A stretch of 64,000 nucleotides of DNA from Pontiella sulfatireligans (GTDB lineage Bacteria > Verrucomicrobiota > Kiritimatiellia > Kiritimatiellales > Pontiellaceae): NCBI RefSeq assembly GCF_900890705.1, contig NZ_CAAHFH010000001.1, positions 2,542,001-2,606,000 on the forward strand, in the 5' to 3' direction. Shown piece after piece: positions 42,773-53,183 of this stretch. The notes below the pieces were generated by a model. The model was not told the origin of the DNA and did no database searches. It was given only the letters and a program-made list of their open reading frames with translations. Every line of letters begins with the position of its first letter. The stretch's first letter is position 1. The translations under genes were made by a program, and so were the position numbers.

Positions 42773-44539
42773 TTATTGAACCGGACTGAAGCGGATGGCC
42801 TTGAGGCTGGAGGTCTTACTGTTGCCTTCAAGGCAGGTGACGGCGATCTTGTACTTCCCGGGCGTTGGAAAGTTGACCCAACCGATGGGGAATTTCTGGT
42901 AGTTGTGCGAGGAGTTCTGTTCGTTCTGGATATGCTCGCCGCCTTCGACGTTCACGCCCCAAACCAGGCGGCCTTCGCCTGCATAGGTTAGGCTGACGTT
43001 GTAGTCGCCCGATTTGATGACATCGACTTCAAAAGTGGCTTTGCCTTCGGGCGTCCAGTTGTGGACATGATGTACGGATTTCCATTCGCCGAATTTTTCC
43101 ATCCAGCGTTTATGGGAAAGCTCCGCATTCTCGACCTTCGCAAACTCAGCCAGAATTTCGGTTTCTATTTCGGGATCAAGGCCGAAAACCGGATCCACAT
43201 CCGGTGCACCGGCCAGATCGACTTCAATGACCGACACCAGTTTTTCCGGAGTAACCGTCGGAAGATTAAATATGGTCCAGCCATTGGAAGAGGAGAACTT
43301 GATCGATTCCCCCATACCGCCCTTCAGCAACTTGGCTGAAGTGATTTTTGTTTTAAGTCCGGGCAGGTAAAGTTTTCCGGATGTAGGCCACTCAAAAACC
43401 GACAGATAGAGTTTTGTTCCCTTGACGGTGACATCGCCCCACGGCAATGCATGTTCCCATGGCGAGGCATCGGTGCAGTAGACCACTTGCGGATAACGGC
43501 GGATCCATTCGCCGGATTCGCGCAGGGAGCGGGCGGCGCGTTCCGGCACGGAGCCGTCACCGCGCGGGCCGATGTTGAGCATGTAGGTTCCGCCTCGGCC
43601 GACGCAGGCAATCAGACGCCGCAGGATTTCTTTCGGGGTTTTCCAGTATTCGTCATACCAAGCATAGGCCCACGAATCGTTGGTGGTATCGACGCTCTCC
43701 CACATGCCCTTCACGTTTTTGTGCGGCACTTCCATGTCGCCGAGTGTTTCGTAGTCGCCCAGATCATGGCCAGCGCGGCCGGAGACGAGCGCATTGGGCT
43801 GATTCTTGCGGACGACATCAACAAGCTGCTGCACATATTTCTTCGGCATATTGCCGGGGGTGTCGAACCAAACCAACTCAATCGGACCATACTGTGTGGT
43901 AATTTCCTCCACCTGCGGCAGGCATTTCTTCACAAAGTAGTCATCGAACGTCGCGGCCTTCCCGTTTTCATCGACCTGCGGTCCTTTGCCACCGCCAGGG
44001 AAGGTCCAGTCCTGGTTGTGAGAATAGTAGAAGCCAAACCCAAGTCCCTCGGCTCGGCATGCATCAGCCAATTCATGCATGGGGTCTTTCGCCCAAGGGG
44101 TAGTTTTGGTGATGTTAAAATCGCAGGCATTGGAATCATACATCGCAAAGCCGTCATGGTGCTTGGCGGTAATGACGATGTATTTCATGCCAGCATTCTT
44201 GGCCAGTTTGGCGATCGCCTTGGCATCAAACTTTTGCGGATTAAAGGTTCCGGCGAGCTTCTTATATTCAGGGATCGGAATGCCGGCCATGCGCGGATTC
44301 ATAATCCATTCCCCGATACCATAGTAGGTTTTACCATCCACCTTGTTACCCAACTGGGAATAAAGTCCCCAGTGAATAAACATGGCATAGTTTCCGTCAT
44401 TGAACAGCTGGCCGCGTTCGGCATTTTCAGCCCGAAGTTTAACGGTGCTTTCACCCCACATTTCGTTCATACCCTGCTCGGCAATCACACCCTGCATGAC
44501 AAAAATCCCCAACAATCAAGTAATCAGTATCTTTTTCAT
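42773..44539 (-). pseudogene. GH29 alpha-L-fucosidase with in-frame TGA in the signal peptide
   Basis: Close paralog of the enzyme at 59138. The natural start is ATG 44539 (GGAG upstream): MKKILIT, then TGA (44518-44516), then LLGIFVMQGVIAEQ and the mature protein. Read through, the protein is 588 codons including the stop, one or two more than the paralog. The catalytic domain is complete: MFIHWGLYS, YIVITAKHHDGFAMYDS, IELVWFDTP (nucleophile), WESVDTTNDSWAY, and a C-terminal beta-sandwich (FEVDVIKSGDYNVSLTYAGEG). Without readthrough only a leaderless protein from TTG/ATG codons further on could be made, which would not be exported. Gene is 75 nt after the GHL15-like gene. Confidence 0.82.
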
Positions 44540-44614
44540 AACATCTCCGTCCTGTGCCTGTATTGCAGGCACACAAGACTCATCTCATTTCTAATGTATT
44601 CAAAATAAAGCGAC

Positions 44615-45817
44615 TCATTTCCACTTGATCTCAGCTTCCCATTTGTCTGTATCCACCCAAACGCTGGCATGCTCAAATTCCCGTGTAAATTCCCAGAGGT
44701 CAGGATGGGTGCGCGTATATTTACCCAGCGGTTTGCCCAGCGGCTTGTGGAATTCGGGATAGTGTTCCAGCGGCCCGGTCGTCAGCCCCCAACCCCAGCT
44801 CCACTGAAAGTAGGAATAAGGCTGCGCGCCGATCAGATAGAGCGACAAATAGAATTCCAGCTGCTCCTTCGACAGCTCGGCCCACTTCTTCTTGTGGTTC
44901 AACTTGCCCGTCCGTCCGGCTTCCAGCAACAACGAGCCGGACTCCGGTTCCGCGCCGAACCGATAAATACAAATCTTGCCCGCATCGGCGATTTTTTCCA
45001 TCAACTGCCAATCCTCCAGCAGCTTTTCCTTCGTGTGGGTGACCGTGCGATTGTAATGCTCGAACATGAAGGCATCCGAGACGTCAAAAACTTGATCAAT
45101 GTGCGCTCCGTTGTTGGCCAACAGAATCTTATCCGACCCGATTTTAGCCTTCAACTGCGCCATCATATCCGCTACGCCGTCCACAACAGCCTGAGAGTTG
45201 GTCGATCCATGCAACCATGCCCATCCGTGCATCTGGTCGATAAAAATACCATCAGCACCGGTCTGAAGAACCATCTCTGCCGCTGAATCGGACCACCAGC
45301 TGCGCATCTCGGGATTAAGAACGTTGTAGCCGTAAAGACCACGCTTCTGCGCCGGCTTGCCGGTTTTCGGATCGGAGACCAGATAGGCTTTCATTTCCGG
45401 ATACTGACTGATCTGATCAGCCGTCAGCATTTGCGTATAGCGGGTAAACGGATAAGCCAACGCCGCATTGAGGTAACCCAACACAACAATCTCCGGCTTT
45501 AACTTTTTAAAAGCTCTGGCTTCATGCTCCAAGCCCAGCACGGCATCCCCGAACGGCTTAAGTCCATGATTCTTTTCAATACAGATAAAATCCGATTCAG
45601 CAGCGATTTTCCTGGTCTCGGAATCCTGCAGCAGCCGGTCATCATGCGCGAACATCATGTAAACAGGAACCTTGTCCCAGGAGAATGCCGGATAATGCTT
45701 CGGCGCTTCAAAAGGCACTCCACTCGTTGTAACCAACGAGTCGGCTTGATTATCCCGAACGCTAGCCAGACAAAATGTGCTCATTCCCAATACTATTGTC
45801 ACAAACTTTTTCATCAT
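44615..45817 (-). CDS. Secreted putative glycoside hydrolase (GHL15-like TIM barrel)
   Basis: 400 residues. Signal peptide (FVTIVLGMSTFCLA). The body fits the 'hypothetical glycosyl hydrolase family 15' type: YPAFSWDKVPVYMMF, FICIEKNHGLKPFG, VVLGYLNAALAYPFTRY, GADGIFIDQMHGWAW with the likely acidic residue D, ILLANNGAHIDQVFD, QPYSYFQWSWGWGLTTG, and the end EFEHASVWVDTDKWEAEI. The enzymatic activity is not established. Paralog, interrupted by an IS, at 52928-55736. Lies before the GH29 gene in an operon; the conserved box is 246 nt upstream (46063). Confidence 0.78.
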   Translation of the reverse strand: MMKKFVTIVLGMSTFCLASVRDNQADSLVTTSGVPFEAPKHYPAFSWDKVPVYMMFAHDDRLLQDSETRKIAAESDFICIEKNHGLKPFGDAVLGLEHEARAFKKLKPEIVVLGYLNAALAYPFTRYTQMLTADQISQYPEMKAYLVSDPKTGKPAQKRGLYGYNVLNPEMRSWWSDSAAEMVLQTGADGIFIDQMHGWAWLHGSTNSQAVVDGVADMMAQLKAKIGSDKILLANNGAHIDQVFDVSDAFMFEHYNRTVTHTKEKLLEDWQLMEKIADAGKICIYRFGAEPESGSLLLEAGRTGKLNHKKKWAELSKEQLEFYLSLYLIGAQPYSYFQWSWGWGLTTGPLEHYPEFHKPLGKPLGKYTRTHPDLWEFTREFEHASVWVDTDKWEAEIKWK

Positions 45818-45878
45818 GATGGTCGTCTCACTTAATTTTGATTCATTTCCCGCGCACGCCGCCTCCGGTTATCTCAGG

Positions 45879-46012
45879 TTACAGTGACGATGCACCGCCG
45901 GTCAGGATGGCACGGTAGAACCGTTTCTCTTCGGTTGCGAGTGCGGGATCACTGATCAGATTGGTGGTTGAACCGGCCTGGCCGGCTATGCCGGTGGAGA
46001 GGTCGACCCTCT
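45879..46012 (-). pseudogene. Short C-terminal remnant of a secreted protein
   Basis: About 44 codons ending RFYRAILTGGASSL then TAA, preceded by STTNLISDPALATEEK. The 'xxFYRA' end is common at the C-terminus of secreted Kiritimatiellae/Verrucomicrobia repeat proteins. No start or body is present. It lies between the conserved box and the GHL15-like gene, which explains the unusually long spacing there. Confidence 0.4.
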
Positions 46013-46062
46013 TCTTTAAACACACAAACAGAAAGGCTTTGCCCTACTCCAGTTGCTCGATC

Positions 46063-46113
46063 AATATACGCGCTCCATAAAACCTGCCTATCCCACTTAT
46101 TTGGGATGTAGAG
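46063..46113 (-). promoter_or_regulatory. Conserved hydrolase-operon box
   Basis: AATATACGCGCTCC, ATAAAACCTGCCTATCCC, ACTTATTTGGGATGTAGAG. The full pattern (TATAC, TCCA, AAAACCTG, TATCCC, ATTTGGGAT) is shared with 31934 and 35451. The dyad TATCCCACTTATTTGGGAT is clear. The next intact gene is the GHL15-like one, 246 nt away. Confidence 0.58.
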
Positions 46114-46153
46114 GACAGAACAACCCCTGATTATGTTCAAAAAAAGCAATCCA

Positions 46154-46354
46154 TCACTTATTCTTCTTGCGCCTTCTTTTACCCTTAGAAGCCTCGGTTT
46201 TTGTGTCCAAAGGAGCCTTATATGAACTCAGGCTTAGAAGCCCGCCCGGCAGCCCCGTCACTCGTATTTCGGGGATAATGGAGACGGAATGGTATTTTTT
46301 GGCAAATGCTTCCGACTGAGCCATGGTTTCAGGAACATCTAAACCGCACGGCAT
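46154..46354 (-). CDS. Short ORF with basic tail, probable 3' remnant
   Basis: 66 codons, not recognised. It begins 9 nt after the stop of the broken beta-helix gene, in the same frame. It reads KKYHSVSIIPEIRVTGLPGG and ends in the basic tail KGKRRRKKNK, a tail style shared with three intact sulfatases in this window. It has no signal peptide and no domain. It may be the 3' end of a lost hydrolase or sulfatase gene. Confidence 0.35.
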   Translation of the reverse strand: MPCGLDVPETMAQSEAFAKKYHSVSIIPEIRVTGLPGGLLSLSSYKAPLDTKTEASKGKRRRKKNK

Positions 46355-46363
46355 CTTCCGCTA

Positions 46364-48502
46364 CTACTTTTTCGTACGCAAACCGATCAGAGAAAGATTG
46401 ATCGGGATAATCCCCATTTTCAGTGCGGGAGATCCCGGCTTAAACCTAAAGTCACCATTTTTCGGGTCAACGAACAACGGGTCTACCGCCCGGCTGTTGG
46501 CGTCTATGCCATCATCCTGCAGTTTCTCTAAAACATCTTCACCGATGTCCCGATCCTCTCTGCAGTAATAGATATTATAATCGGAGTCGATGTCTTTCAT
46601 CCGTGCCGTTTCCCGACCTCGGCTGTCCTCGCCGACGTTTCCTTTTCCATCTCCCGGTTCAGAGATAAAGGTGCATCCTACCTCAGTTGAATAGAATATA
46701 TTTCACAAATTGCTCGCGCCCGAGGAGGGCCCTTCGACGATTTTCAGATACGTACCCCGCGGTACGATAACATCGGCGATGATATTGTTTTCAAAGCGAT
46801 TATTCAGTTTCAGCGTCATCCCCTGCGATTTGCATTTATAGATTAGATTTTCAGCAATGAGGGCATCCATTTGTCCGCCGTCCGTCCGCATCCCACCTTG
46901 CTTCCCCGTTTTGGCGACCAAATGGTGGACATAGTTACGGCGAATCACATTGCCCGGACCAGTACCGCGAATGTAGATGCCATTGCCATCTCCCAATATT
47001 TGTATCGCGTTATGGATCTCATTGTATTCGATAAGGTTATTACGGGTATGCAGATAGGGACGGATATCATCCAACTCCGGATTTTGCGGCACGTTTTCAA
47101 CTTCATGCCATCGGATAGAACTGCTTGATTCGCGCTTATTCTGTTTCACAAAAAAGCGGGTAACGATACCGGAAACAATCATACCCGAATAATTGGTATG
47201 ATGAATCAGATTATTAGCCACCCGATTCTCCCCGCTCTGGCACAGGAAAATTCCTGGGGACTGCCAATAGATTTCTCCGACATGATGAATATGGTTGTTG
47301 TAGACGAGATTCTTTTTATTTACGTCCTTTGTGCCGGGACCATATCCGCAAAGAAAGATGCCGGCTCCGCCCATATATTCAATATGGTTGCCGGAAATCT
47401 CGTTATTCATTCCATGCAGATCCACCCGAATCGCACTGCTGCCACTGTGTTGAAAATGGCACTGTTCAATCACGCAATGTTCGGCCCCGCGCAAGCGAAC
47501 CATGGCATTATCCTTATCGAACATATCCCAGTCGTGCTGCGTCCCTGCATCGTCTTTATTTAATGTATAACGTTCACCGTGCTTAAACGTGAGACCGCGG
47601 AATCACAGGTTACGTACGGGTATGTCCTTCGGCCCTTCTTTATCAATCGAGCCTTCCACACGAATCAGCTCGAAAAGGGTCGGTGCCACCACCGGCGTTT
47701 TGCCCCGGGGCCAGAGATAAACCATCTGCTCCTTCGTATTGAGGACCCATTCCCCCGGCTCATCGAGTTCCTCCAACACATTCTCAAGCCAAACTCCGAG
47801 TTTGCTGATCGCATACGTTGCGTTGATAGACGTACGTGCAATCCCTTTCTTTTCATCCACCGACGCCAGCGGCAATACATTCATCGTCCAATCACGAGTG
47901 GGACGAACCATTATTTCTACATCGGCAACATTCGGCCAATCTTTCAACTTACCCTCTGGAAAACGAAGCAGATTGCTTTTACTGCCCTTCAACGCAGCAA
48001 AACGTTCCGACTGTGCCCGTGGCAGCATCCCGTCGTTGTCATAGAGGGTCAGGAATCGATCCGAAACCTTCGCCTCCCAGATTTTTCCCTGTGCCTCCTG
48101 TGGCAACCCGGGCAGCTTGCCGGACACCCTTTTCCAACCCTTGATTTCCTTACCGGAACTGAACACCGGGTTTTCACCTGGATACGCCGCATACGTTACG
48201 GTTGATTCGCCGACCCCGGAATCCTCCAATCCAAACATTACCGTTTTTTCCAACCGATACATGCCCTCACGAACCAGAACAACGATGTCCTCCATCTTCT
48301 GTTTCTTCAATACCCGAACCGCGTCACGCACCCGTTCCAACGTCGCAAAGGGACCATCCGTCCCCTGAGCATCAGGGGCGGCCAATGTGCCAGACCATTG
48401 ATCAGAACCCTTCGGCGACACATAGAAATCCGCGTCCATCTCAGCAGCTCGGCATACACCGCCCGCTATCATGACCAACATTAAAATCAAAAACATCTTC
48501 AT
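46364..48502 (-). pseudogene. Beta-helix (GH141-like) gene with two in-frame TGA codons
   Basis: One frame of 713 codons, interrupted only by TGA at 47605-47603 and at 46705-46703. Paralog of 15383-17536 (717 aa): the first TGA replaces the Cys in NLCFRGLTF (here NL-stop-FRGLTF), the second replaces an Arg before NIFYS. Signal peptide (LILMLVMIAGGVCRA), FYVSPKGSDQWSGTL, NHIEYMGGAGIFLCGYGPG, and the end DPLFVDPKNGDFRFKPGSPA are all kept. Either a very recent pseudogene or read through. It lies upstream of the GHL15-GH29 pair. Confidence 0.85.
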
Positions 48503-48557
48503 TTAAAACTTTCTATATTTTTGAAACCAAACGCTCAACCACCATACTCCAGGGCAC

Positions 48558-51188
48558 CTACCGGATCACCGTGGCCCCCGCGTCGCTCGCGCGCCCATCA
48601 GCCCGTACCGCGGCGACCTTGAGCGTCATCTGATCGATCTGTTTCAGGTCGGAGGCTTTGTAAACAAAATCGGTGCCTTTGATATTTGAGGCGATCAGCT
48701 CATAGTCCGGCGCATTGCCCACCGCGCGGTACAGGTTGTACGACGCGGCATCCGCGCTGCCGGTCCAGGATAGCTCGATCTGACTCTTCACATCCTTGTC
48801 GACCTTCAGGTTTGAAGGCGCGATGACTGGAATACAGACCGGGATATCGGTGACCACAACGATCTGGCCTTTGGTGGTTTTGATACCGATTAGGTCGCTG
48901 CCCTTGGCAGCGAAGTCTACCGACTTCCCCTCTGGGGTCATAATCACAGCCTTGGCAACGTTGGGGTATCTCAACTTCAAGGTACCTCCCGCTTTGGACA
49001 ACACTTCCAGTCGGCTGGCGTGACCGTCGGACCACTGCACGGAGACCTCGAAGTTACCTCGCGCCAGGATGCCGGAGTAGCTGCCCTCCGACCATGCCGC
49101 GGGCAACGCGGGCAACGGGGCCACTACGTGGTCCTGGCTCTGCAGGAGCATTTCAGCAACCCCGGCTGTGGCGCCGTAGTTCGCGTCTGCCTGGAAAAGC
49201 GGGTCGCCACGATGGTCGTTGAACAGGTTGTGCATGTAGTTGCCTTCTAACAAATCTTTGTAGTAAGCGTAGGCCTCTTCGCCGTCGTGAACCCGGGCCA
49301 ACATGGCGATTCTCTCCGCGCGCGCCCAGCCGATATTGGAGCTGCGGGTACGCAGGGTCAGGGTTGTCTTGGCGGCATCGAGCCAGGCTGGCGTCGAGTC
49401 GTTGATCAATTGGCCCGGATACAACCCGAGCATCATGGAGGCGTGCCGGTGGTGGGGATCGAGGGCCTTGTTGGCGTCGCAGTAGTATTCTTCCTGACGG
49501 AATTCCTTAATTTGTCCCGACTTGCCGATCTGGATCGGGTCGAGAAGCGGGAGCTGCGTTTCATAGATGTCCAGTCGCTTATCAGACCGGCCCAGAATCT
49601 TGGCTGCCGTCAAGGTGTTGTGATGGTTTTCATAGAACATCTGCTGATCGAACGTGGTCCCGACGGTATTTCGGAGTTTTTGTTCCGGGGATGAGGAGGG
49701 ATCGGCCAACAGGAAGCCATCAACGTCCTTCACGAACCGGGACACAAAGTTGGCCTGTTCGTACATTACGGGATACACGGTGTCCGCCAGCAGGGACTCA
49801 TCCCGCGTGTAGTCGTAGTAGTCCCAGAACATCTGGGCGATCCAAGACCCCGTACCAAAGCCGGCAACGGGTGATTTTCCGGTAACATTGTACGGATTGG
49901 TCCAGAACGGTCCGGACCAGCCGTTGTCTCTACTCTTGTCGAGCTGCGCGGGGTTGTACTGCTTGATGTACTGAGTGGCGTACTGTCGCTGCCGATGGAC
50001 GAAGACGTTAAAGAAGCCTACATAGGACTCGAACAGTTCGGGCAGGTTGGCGCAGAAGGCGGGCGCGTAGGCCATCTGGACGTTCGTGTCGTGCAGGTAC
50101 TGGGACGACCACGGCGGCCTTGCATAGACGTTCCAGATCCCCTGAAGGTGGGGCGGGAGCGTGCCTGCTCTGGAGGAGCAGATCAGCATGTAGCGCCCGA
50201 ACTGGAACGCGAGTTCTTCTAGGTATCGGCTGGAGGCACCGGCGGGATAGGCATCGACCAGCTCGTCGGTGGGAATCGCCGGTTCAGCGGCGCCGAGGTC
50301 GAGGCTTACCCGGTCGTAAAGTTCGGTGTAGTCAGCCTGATGGTTTGCCAGCAACTCCTCATAGGACTTCGCCGCCGCATCAGCCAGGTAGCCGGTCACC
50401 TTGGCGTGGGGATCGGGAAAACCCTTGAGCTTGTCGGCGGCTGCAGTCGTCAGGAACACCTGTGGGTCGAACTTGTAGTTGGTTCCGACCGCGATCAGAA
50501 TCACTGCACTGTCGGCATTGGAAACGGTGATGGTGTCATTGCCGGAGGATGCTTTCATCTTGCCACCCTTAGGGATGACCTTGAACTGGCCCTCAAACTT
50601 TATGTTGAAATAACTCATGACACCGGAGAGTGTGATCGTGTCGCCCTTCGCCGAGACAGAGCCTGATTTGCCAGTGCCCAAAAAGGGGATGGTCGGGCGC
50701 AAGGTGAACGACAATGTTCCCGCCTTCGACGCGCTCAGACGGATCGCCATCACCTTGTCAGGGTAGCTGGTGAAATACTCCCTCGAATACTTCACACCGC
50801 CCTGCTCATAATTCACGGTCGAGATGCCTTTATTGAGGTCGAGCTCCCGGGTGTAGCTGCTGGTTTTGGTATGATCAAAATCAATGTAAACCTCGGCAAA
50901 GTTGTTCAGCCCCCTGCGTTTAAGTCCTTTATCGGATCCCCAGTCGTACAGGCTGTTCTCGGTGATCTGGATTCTGTCCGAATCCGTTCGACCGAACACG
51001 TTGACCCCCATGTAGCCATTCCCCATAGGGATCGAATCGTTGACCCAACCGGCATCGCTGTCCGGAGCAGGCTTGTTGTACCAGAGCCGCATTGCGCTTT
51101 GCTCCACCGCCGTAGCCTCCGGAGTGAGATGCATACCCGTCAGTAAGGACACGGTTAAAACAGTTGTCATTAAATTGCGTATAAACAT
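48558..51188 (-). CDS. Secreted GH95 alpha-L-fucosidase/galactosidase with fibronectin-type end
   Basis: 876 residues; strong SD GGAGG before ATG 51188. N-terminal beta-sandwich domain opens LWYNKPAPDSDAGWVNDSIP and GNGYMGVNVFG, as in GH95. The (alpha/alpha)6 barrel holds LPPHLQGIWNVYARPPWSS, YLHDTNVQMAYAPAF, and GWARAERIAMLARVHDGEEA. Characterised GH95 enzymes carry N-x-N in the catalytic loop where this has D-T-N; that difference may alter specificity (recalled from family knowledge, to be checked). The last 95 residues look like a fibronectin type III domain (SNLKVDKDVKSQIELSWTGS, YNLYRAVGN). GC-rich coding compared with its neighbours, possibly acquired separately. Confidence 0.9.
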   Translation of the reverse strand: MFIRNLMTTVLTVSLLTGMHLTPEATAVEQSAMRLWYNKPAPDSDAGWVNDSIPMGNGYMGVNVFGRTDSDRIQITENSLYDWGSDKGLKRRGLNNFAEVYIDFDHTKTSSYTRELDLNKGISTVNYEQGGVKYSREYFTSYPDKVMAIRLSASKAGTLSFTLRPTIPFLGTGKSGSVSAKGDTITLSGVMSYFNIKFEGQFKVIPKGGKMKASSGNDTITVSNADSAVILIAVGTNYKFDPQVFLTTAAADKLKGFPDPHAKVTGYLADAAAKSYEELLANHQADYTELYDRVSLDLGAAEPAIPTDELVDAYPAGASSRYLEELAFQFGRYMLICSSRAGTLPPHLQGIWNVYARPPWSSQYLHDTNVQMAYAPAFCANLPELFESYVGFFNVFVHRQRQYATQYIKQYNPAQLDKSRDNGWSGPFWTNPYNVTGKSPVAGFGTGSWIAQMFWDYYDYTRDESLLADTVYPVMYEQANFVSRFVKDVDGFLLADPSSSPEQKLRNTVGTTFDQQMFYENHHNTLTAAKILGRSDKRLDIYETQLPLLDPIQIGKSGQIKEFRQEEYYCDANKALDPHHRHASMMLGLYPGQLINDSTPAWLDAAKTTLTLRTRSSNIGWARAERIAMLARVHDGEEAYAYYKDLLEGNYMHNLFNDHRGDPLFQADANYGATAGVAEMLLQSQDHVVAPLPALPAAWSEGSYSGILARGNFEVSVQWSDGHASRLEVLSKAGGTLKLRYPNVAKAVIMTPEGKSVDFAAKGSDLIGIKTTKGQIVVVTDIPVCIPVIAPSNLKVDKDVKSQIELSWTGSADAASYNLYRAVGNAPDYELIASNIKGTDFVYKASDLKQIDQMTLKVAAVRADGRASDAGATVIR

Positions 51189-51366
51189 AATTCCTCCATA
51201 AAACTCTCTTAGACCCGATGTCCCAAAGGTTGCAGGGACAGTCCGGATCGCTACACTAAGTTATGCCTCTGACCAAAATTTCTACCAGCAGTTACCCATG
51301 CAATAATACATCGTCTCCTGATCATAAGGAGCCCCAATGATTCAGGTATAGCATGACAGCAACAGC

Positions 51367-52893
51367 CTATTTCCCTCGAATGGTTTTCCGAATCTCTTCC
51401 ATCACCGCCATGCATTCGGGATTGAAGATCGGATGTTCGGCGGTGACATCGGCGGTCATGATCAAATTAATGGTTACCGGGACCTTTTCCTCCGCCATGC
51501 GCTTAAAAAAGTCCACATACTCCTCTGTCGAATGGACGGGGCCTCCGCTGATCGTGCCGTTCATCGGTTTATTAGCAAGCCAGCCACCCTTGTCCATCAG
51601 ACACCACCATGCGGGGGTGACATCGCCCAACTGCCGCCCCGGCCCAATGAGTTGCCGATCGATTGTTCCGATCTCGCTCGCACTATCGGTTACCGCTAAG
51701 TCGCTAAACGGCGACACGCCTGTCCCCCGATTTGAGCTGAACCCTACGACGGCCTTGGGGTTGCCGGCTTTGATTGCGCGCGCCCAGCCTTCCCAGGATG
51801 GATTGAGTGGATAGTCCCACGCCAGTGCGCCGTCCGTATAGCCGAATCCTTTCAGCTTCTCGCCATAGCGCAGGCTGCATTCGCGAAGGATCGCCTCGAT
51901 GTTATCGCTGTACTTTTGGGGGTCCGAACCAGTGGCGCCGACCGCTTCGCGCCATACCTTTGGGTCGTAGCCGTTATACCCGGTATGCAGATAAAACATG
52001 GTGCGGATGCCCCGCTTGTCCAGTTCGTTGATAATTTCGCCCAGCAGATCCCGCTTGGCGGTACGCCCCGGCGCAATCTTGTCTATGGCCGCATTGGGGC
52101 CGGGCCAATAGAATCCCTGATGCGTTGCCGTAAATGTGATCCATGCAGCTCCGGTACGTTCAATCGCATCGGCAAAAACCTGAACATCGAACATCTCCAC
52201 GGATTTTTGAAACCATTTGACCCGTGGCTCATCCCCCTGCAAAGCATGACTCAGCGCCGACCAATGAACAAAGAGTCCGTATTTTCCATCTATCATCCAC
52301 GAAGCATCGCCCCGAATCGCCTGCGCCCGTTCCACTTGTGCCTTGCGCGCAGCAGCGGTTCCAAGTTCGATGGAAAACAGGTGAAAATTCTCAGTCACCC
52401 CTTGACCAAAGCGCGGGGCGTTGTCATCCCCTTTTCCTTCTGACGTTGCGGGATCAGGCAGTCGAAAAGTGATTTTATTCTCGCCGGCTTTCAGATGCAG
52501 GGTGCCGGGCATTTCCTGACGCCAGAAATAGGGACGATGCTTCCAGGTTCTGACGAAGGACGGAGCCTTCAGAACAGAATCCCCCGAACTCACTTCCAAG
52601 ATTGTCTGCTCTTTCTTGCTAAAGAGAACGCTCACCACATAATCATCTTCCTTAGGGACGCTGACCGTCCAGGTAACCGTATCCTGCGGTGACTTAAAAC
52701 CGTTCACCACATTGGCACTCCTGAAATGCCGTTTCGCATTTCCGGACAGCTCTCCACTGGACGCAATAATTGCGGTCACGTCATCGGCACGCAGTTGGGG
52801 GATCTCTAATTTCGGCCGGGACTCTGTCTGTGCCTGAGCAGAAATGATCGACAAGCACAGGCATAAGGTCATCCGTGTATTTCTATTCAGCAT
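51367..52893 (-). CDS. Secreted divergent GH29-like hydrolase with N-terminal beta domain
   Basis: 508 residues. Signal peptide (MTLCLCLSIISAQAQ). Residues about 35-175 form a carbohydrate-binding-like beta-sandwich (TWTVSVPKEDDYVVSVLF, TLHLKAGENKITFRLPDP). The barrel has GH29-like landmarks in altered form: GKYGLFVHWSALSH, AWITFTATHQGFYWPGPN, GIRTMFYLHTGYNGYDP and GFGYTDGALAWDYP with a possible nucleophile D. The usual KHHDGF is THQGF. A distant fucosidase or a new activity is possible. SD AGGAG. Sits 34 nt from the IS-split GHL15-like gene, as its operon successor. Confidence 0.72.
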   Translation of the reverse strand: MLNRNTRMTLCLCLSIISAQAQTESRPKLEIPQLRADDVTAIIASSGELSGNAKRHFRSANVVNGFKSPQDTVTWTVSVPKEDDYVVSVLFSKKEQTILEVSSGDSVLKAPSFVRTWKHRPYFWRQEMPGTLHLKAGENKITFRLPDPATSEGKGDDNAPRFGQGVTENFHLFSIELGTAAARKAQVERAQAIRGDASWMIDGKYGLFVHWSALSHALQGDEPRVKWFQKSVEMFDVQVFADAIERTGAAWITFTATHQGFYWPGPNAAIDKIAPGRTAKRDLLGEIINELDKRGIRTMFYLHTGYNGYDPKVWREAVGATGSDPQKYSDNIEAILRECSLRYGEKLKGFGYTDGALAWDYPLNPSWEGWARAIKAGNPKAVVGFSSNRGTGVSPFSDLAVTDSASEIGTIDRQLIGPGRQLGDVTPAWWCLMDKGGWLANKPMNGTISGGPVHSTEEYVDFFKRMAEEKVPVTINLIMTADVTAEHPIFNPECMAVMEEIRKTIRGK

Positions 52894-53183
52894 TTTTTTA
52901 CTCCTAAATCTTAACTCCAGCCTGTCGTTATCGCCAAGTGATTTTGGCCTCTCGGCTTTCGGTATTCACCCAAACACTGGCGTGCTCAAATTCACGGGTA
53001 AACTCCCAGCCATTGGGAGTTGTTCGCTTATATGCCCCCTTGGGGGGACCGAGTGGTTTTTTAAACTCTGGATAGTCCACCAACGGGCCGGTTGCCAACT
53101 TCCACCCCCAATTGTAGAGAAAATAGGAATAGGGCTGCGCGCCGATCAGATAGCAGGCCAGCGCGAACTCCGCCTTTTCCTGG

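Noticed and set aside
46364..48502. TGA as selenocysteine in the beta-helix gene
   Set aside because: One TGA replaces Arg rather than Cys, the enzyme type needs no selenium, and no SECIS-like hairpin was seen just after the codons.
51220..51245. Dyad TGTCCC...GGGACA upstream of GH95 as another copy of the operon box
   Set aside because: It lacks the AAACCTG core and the TATCCC/GGGAT spacing of the four aligned boxes; probably chance.
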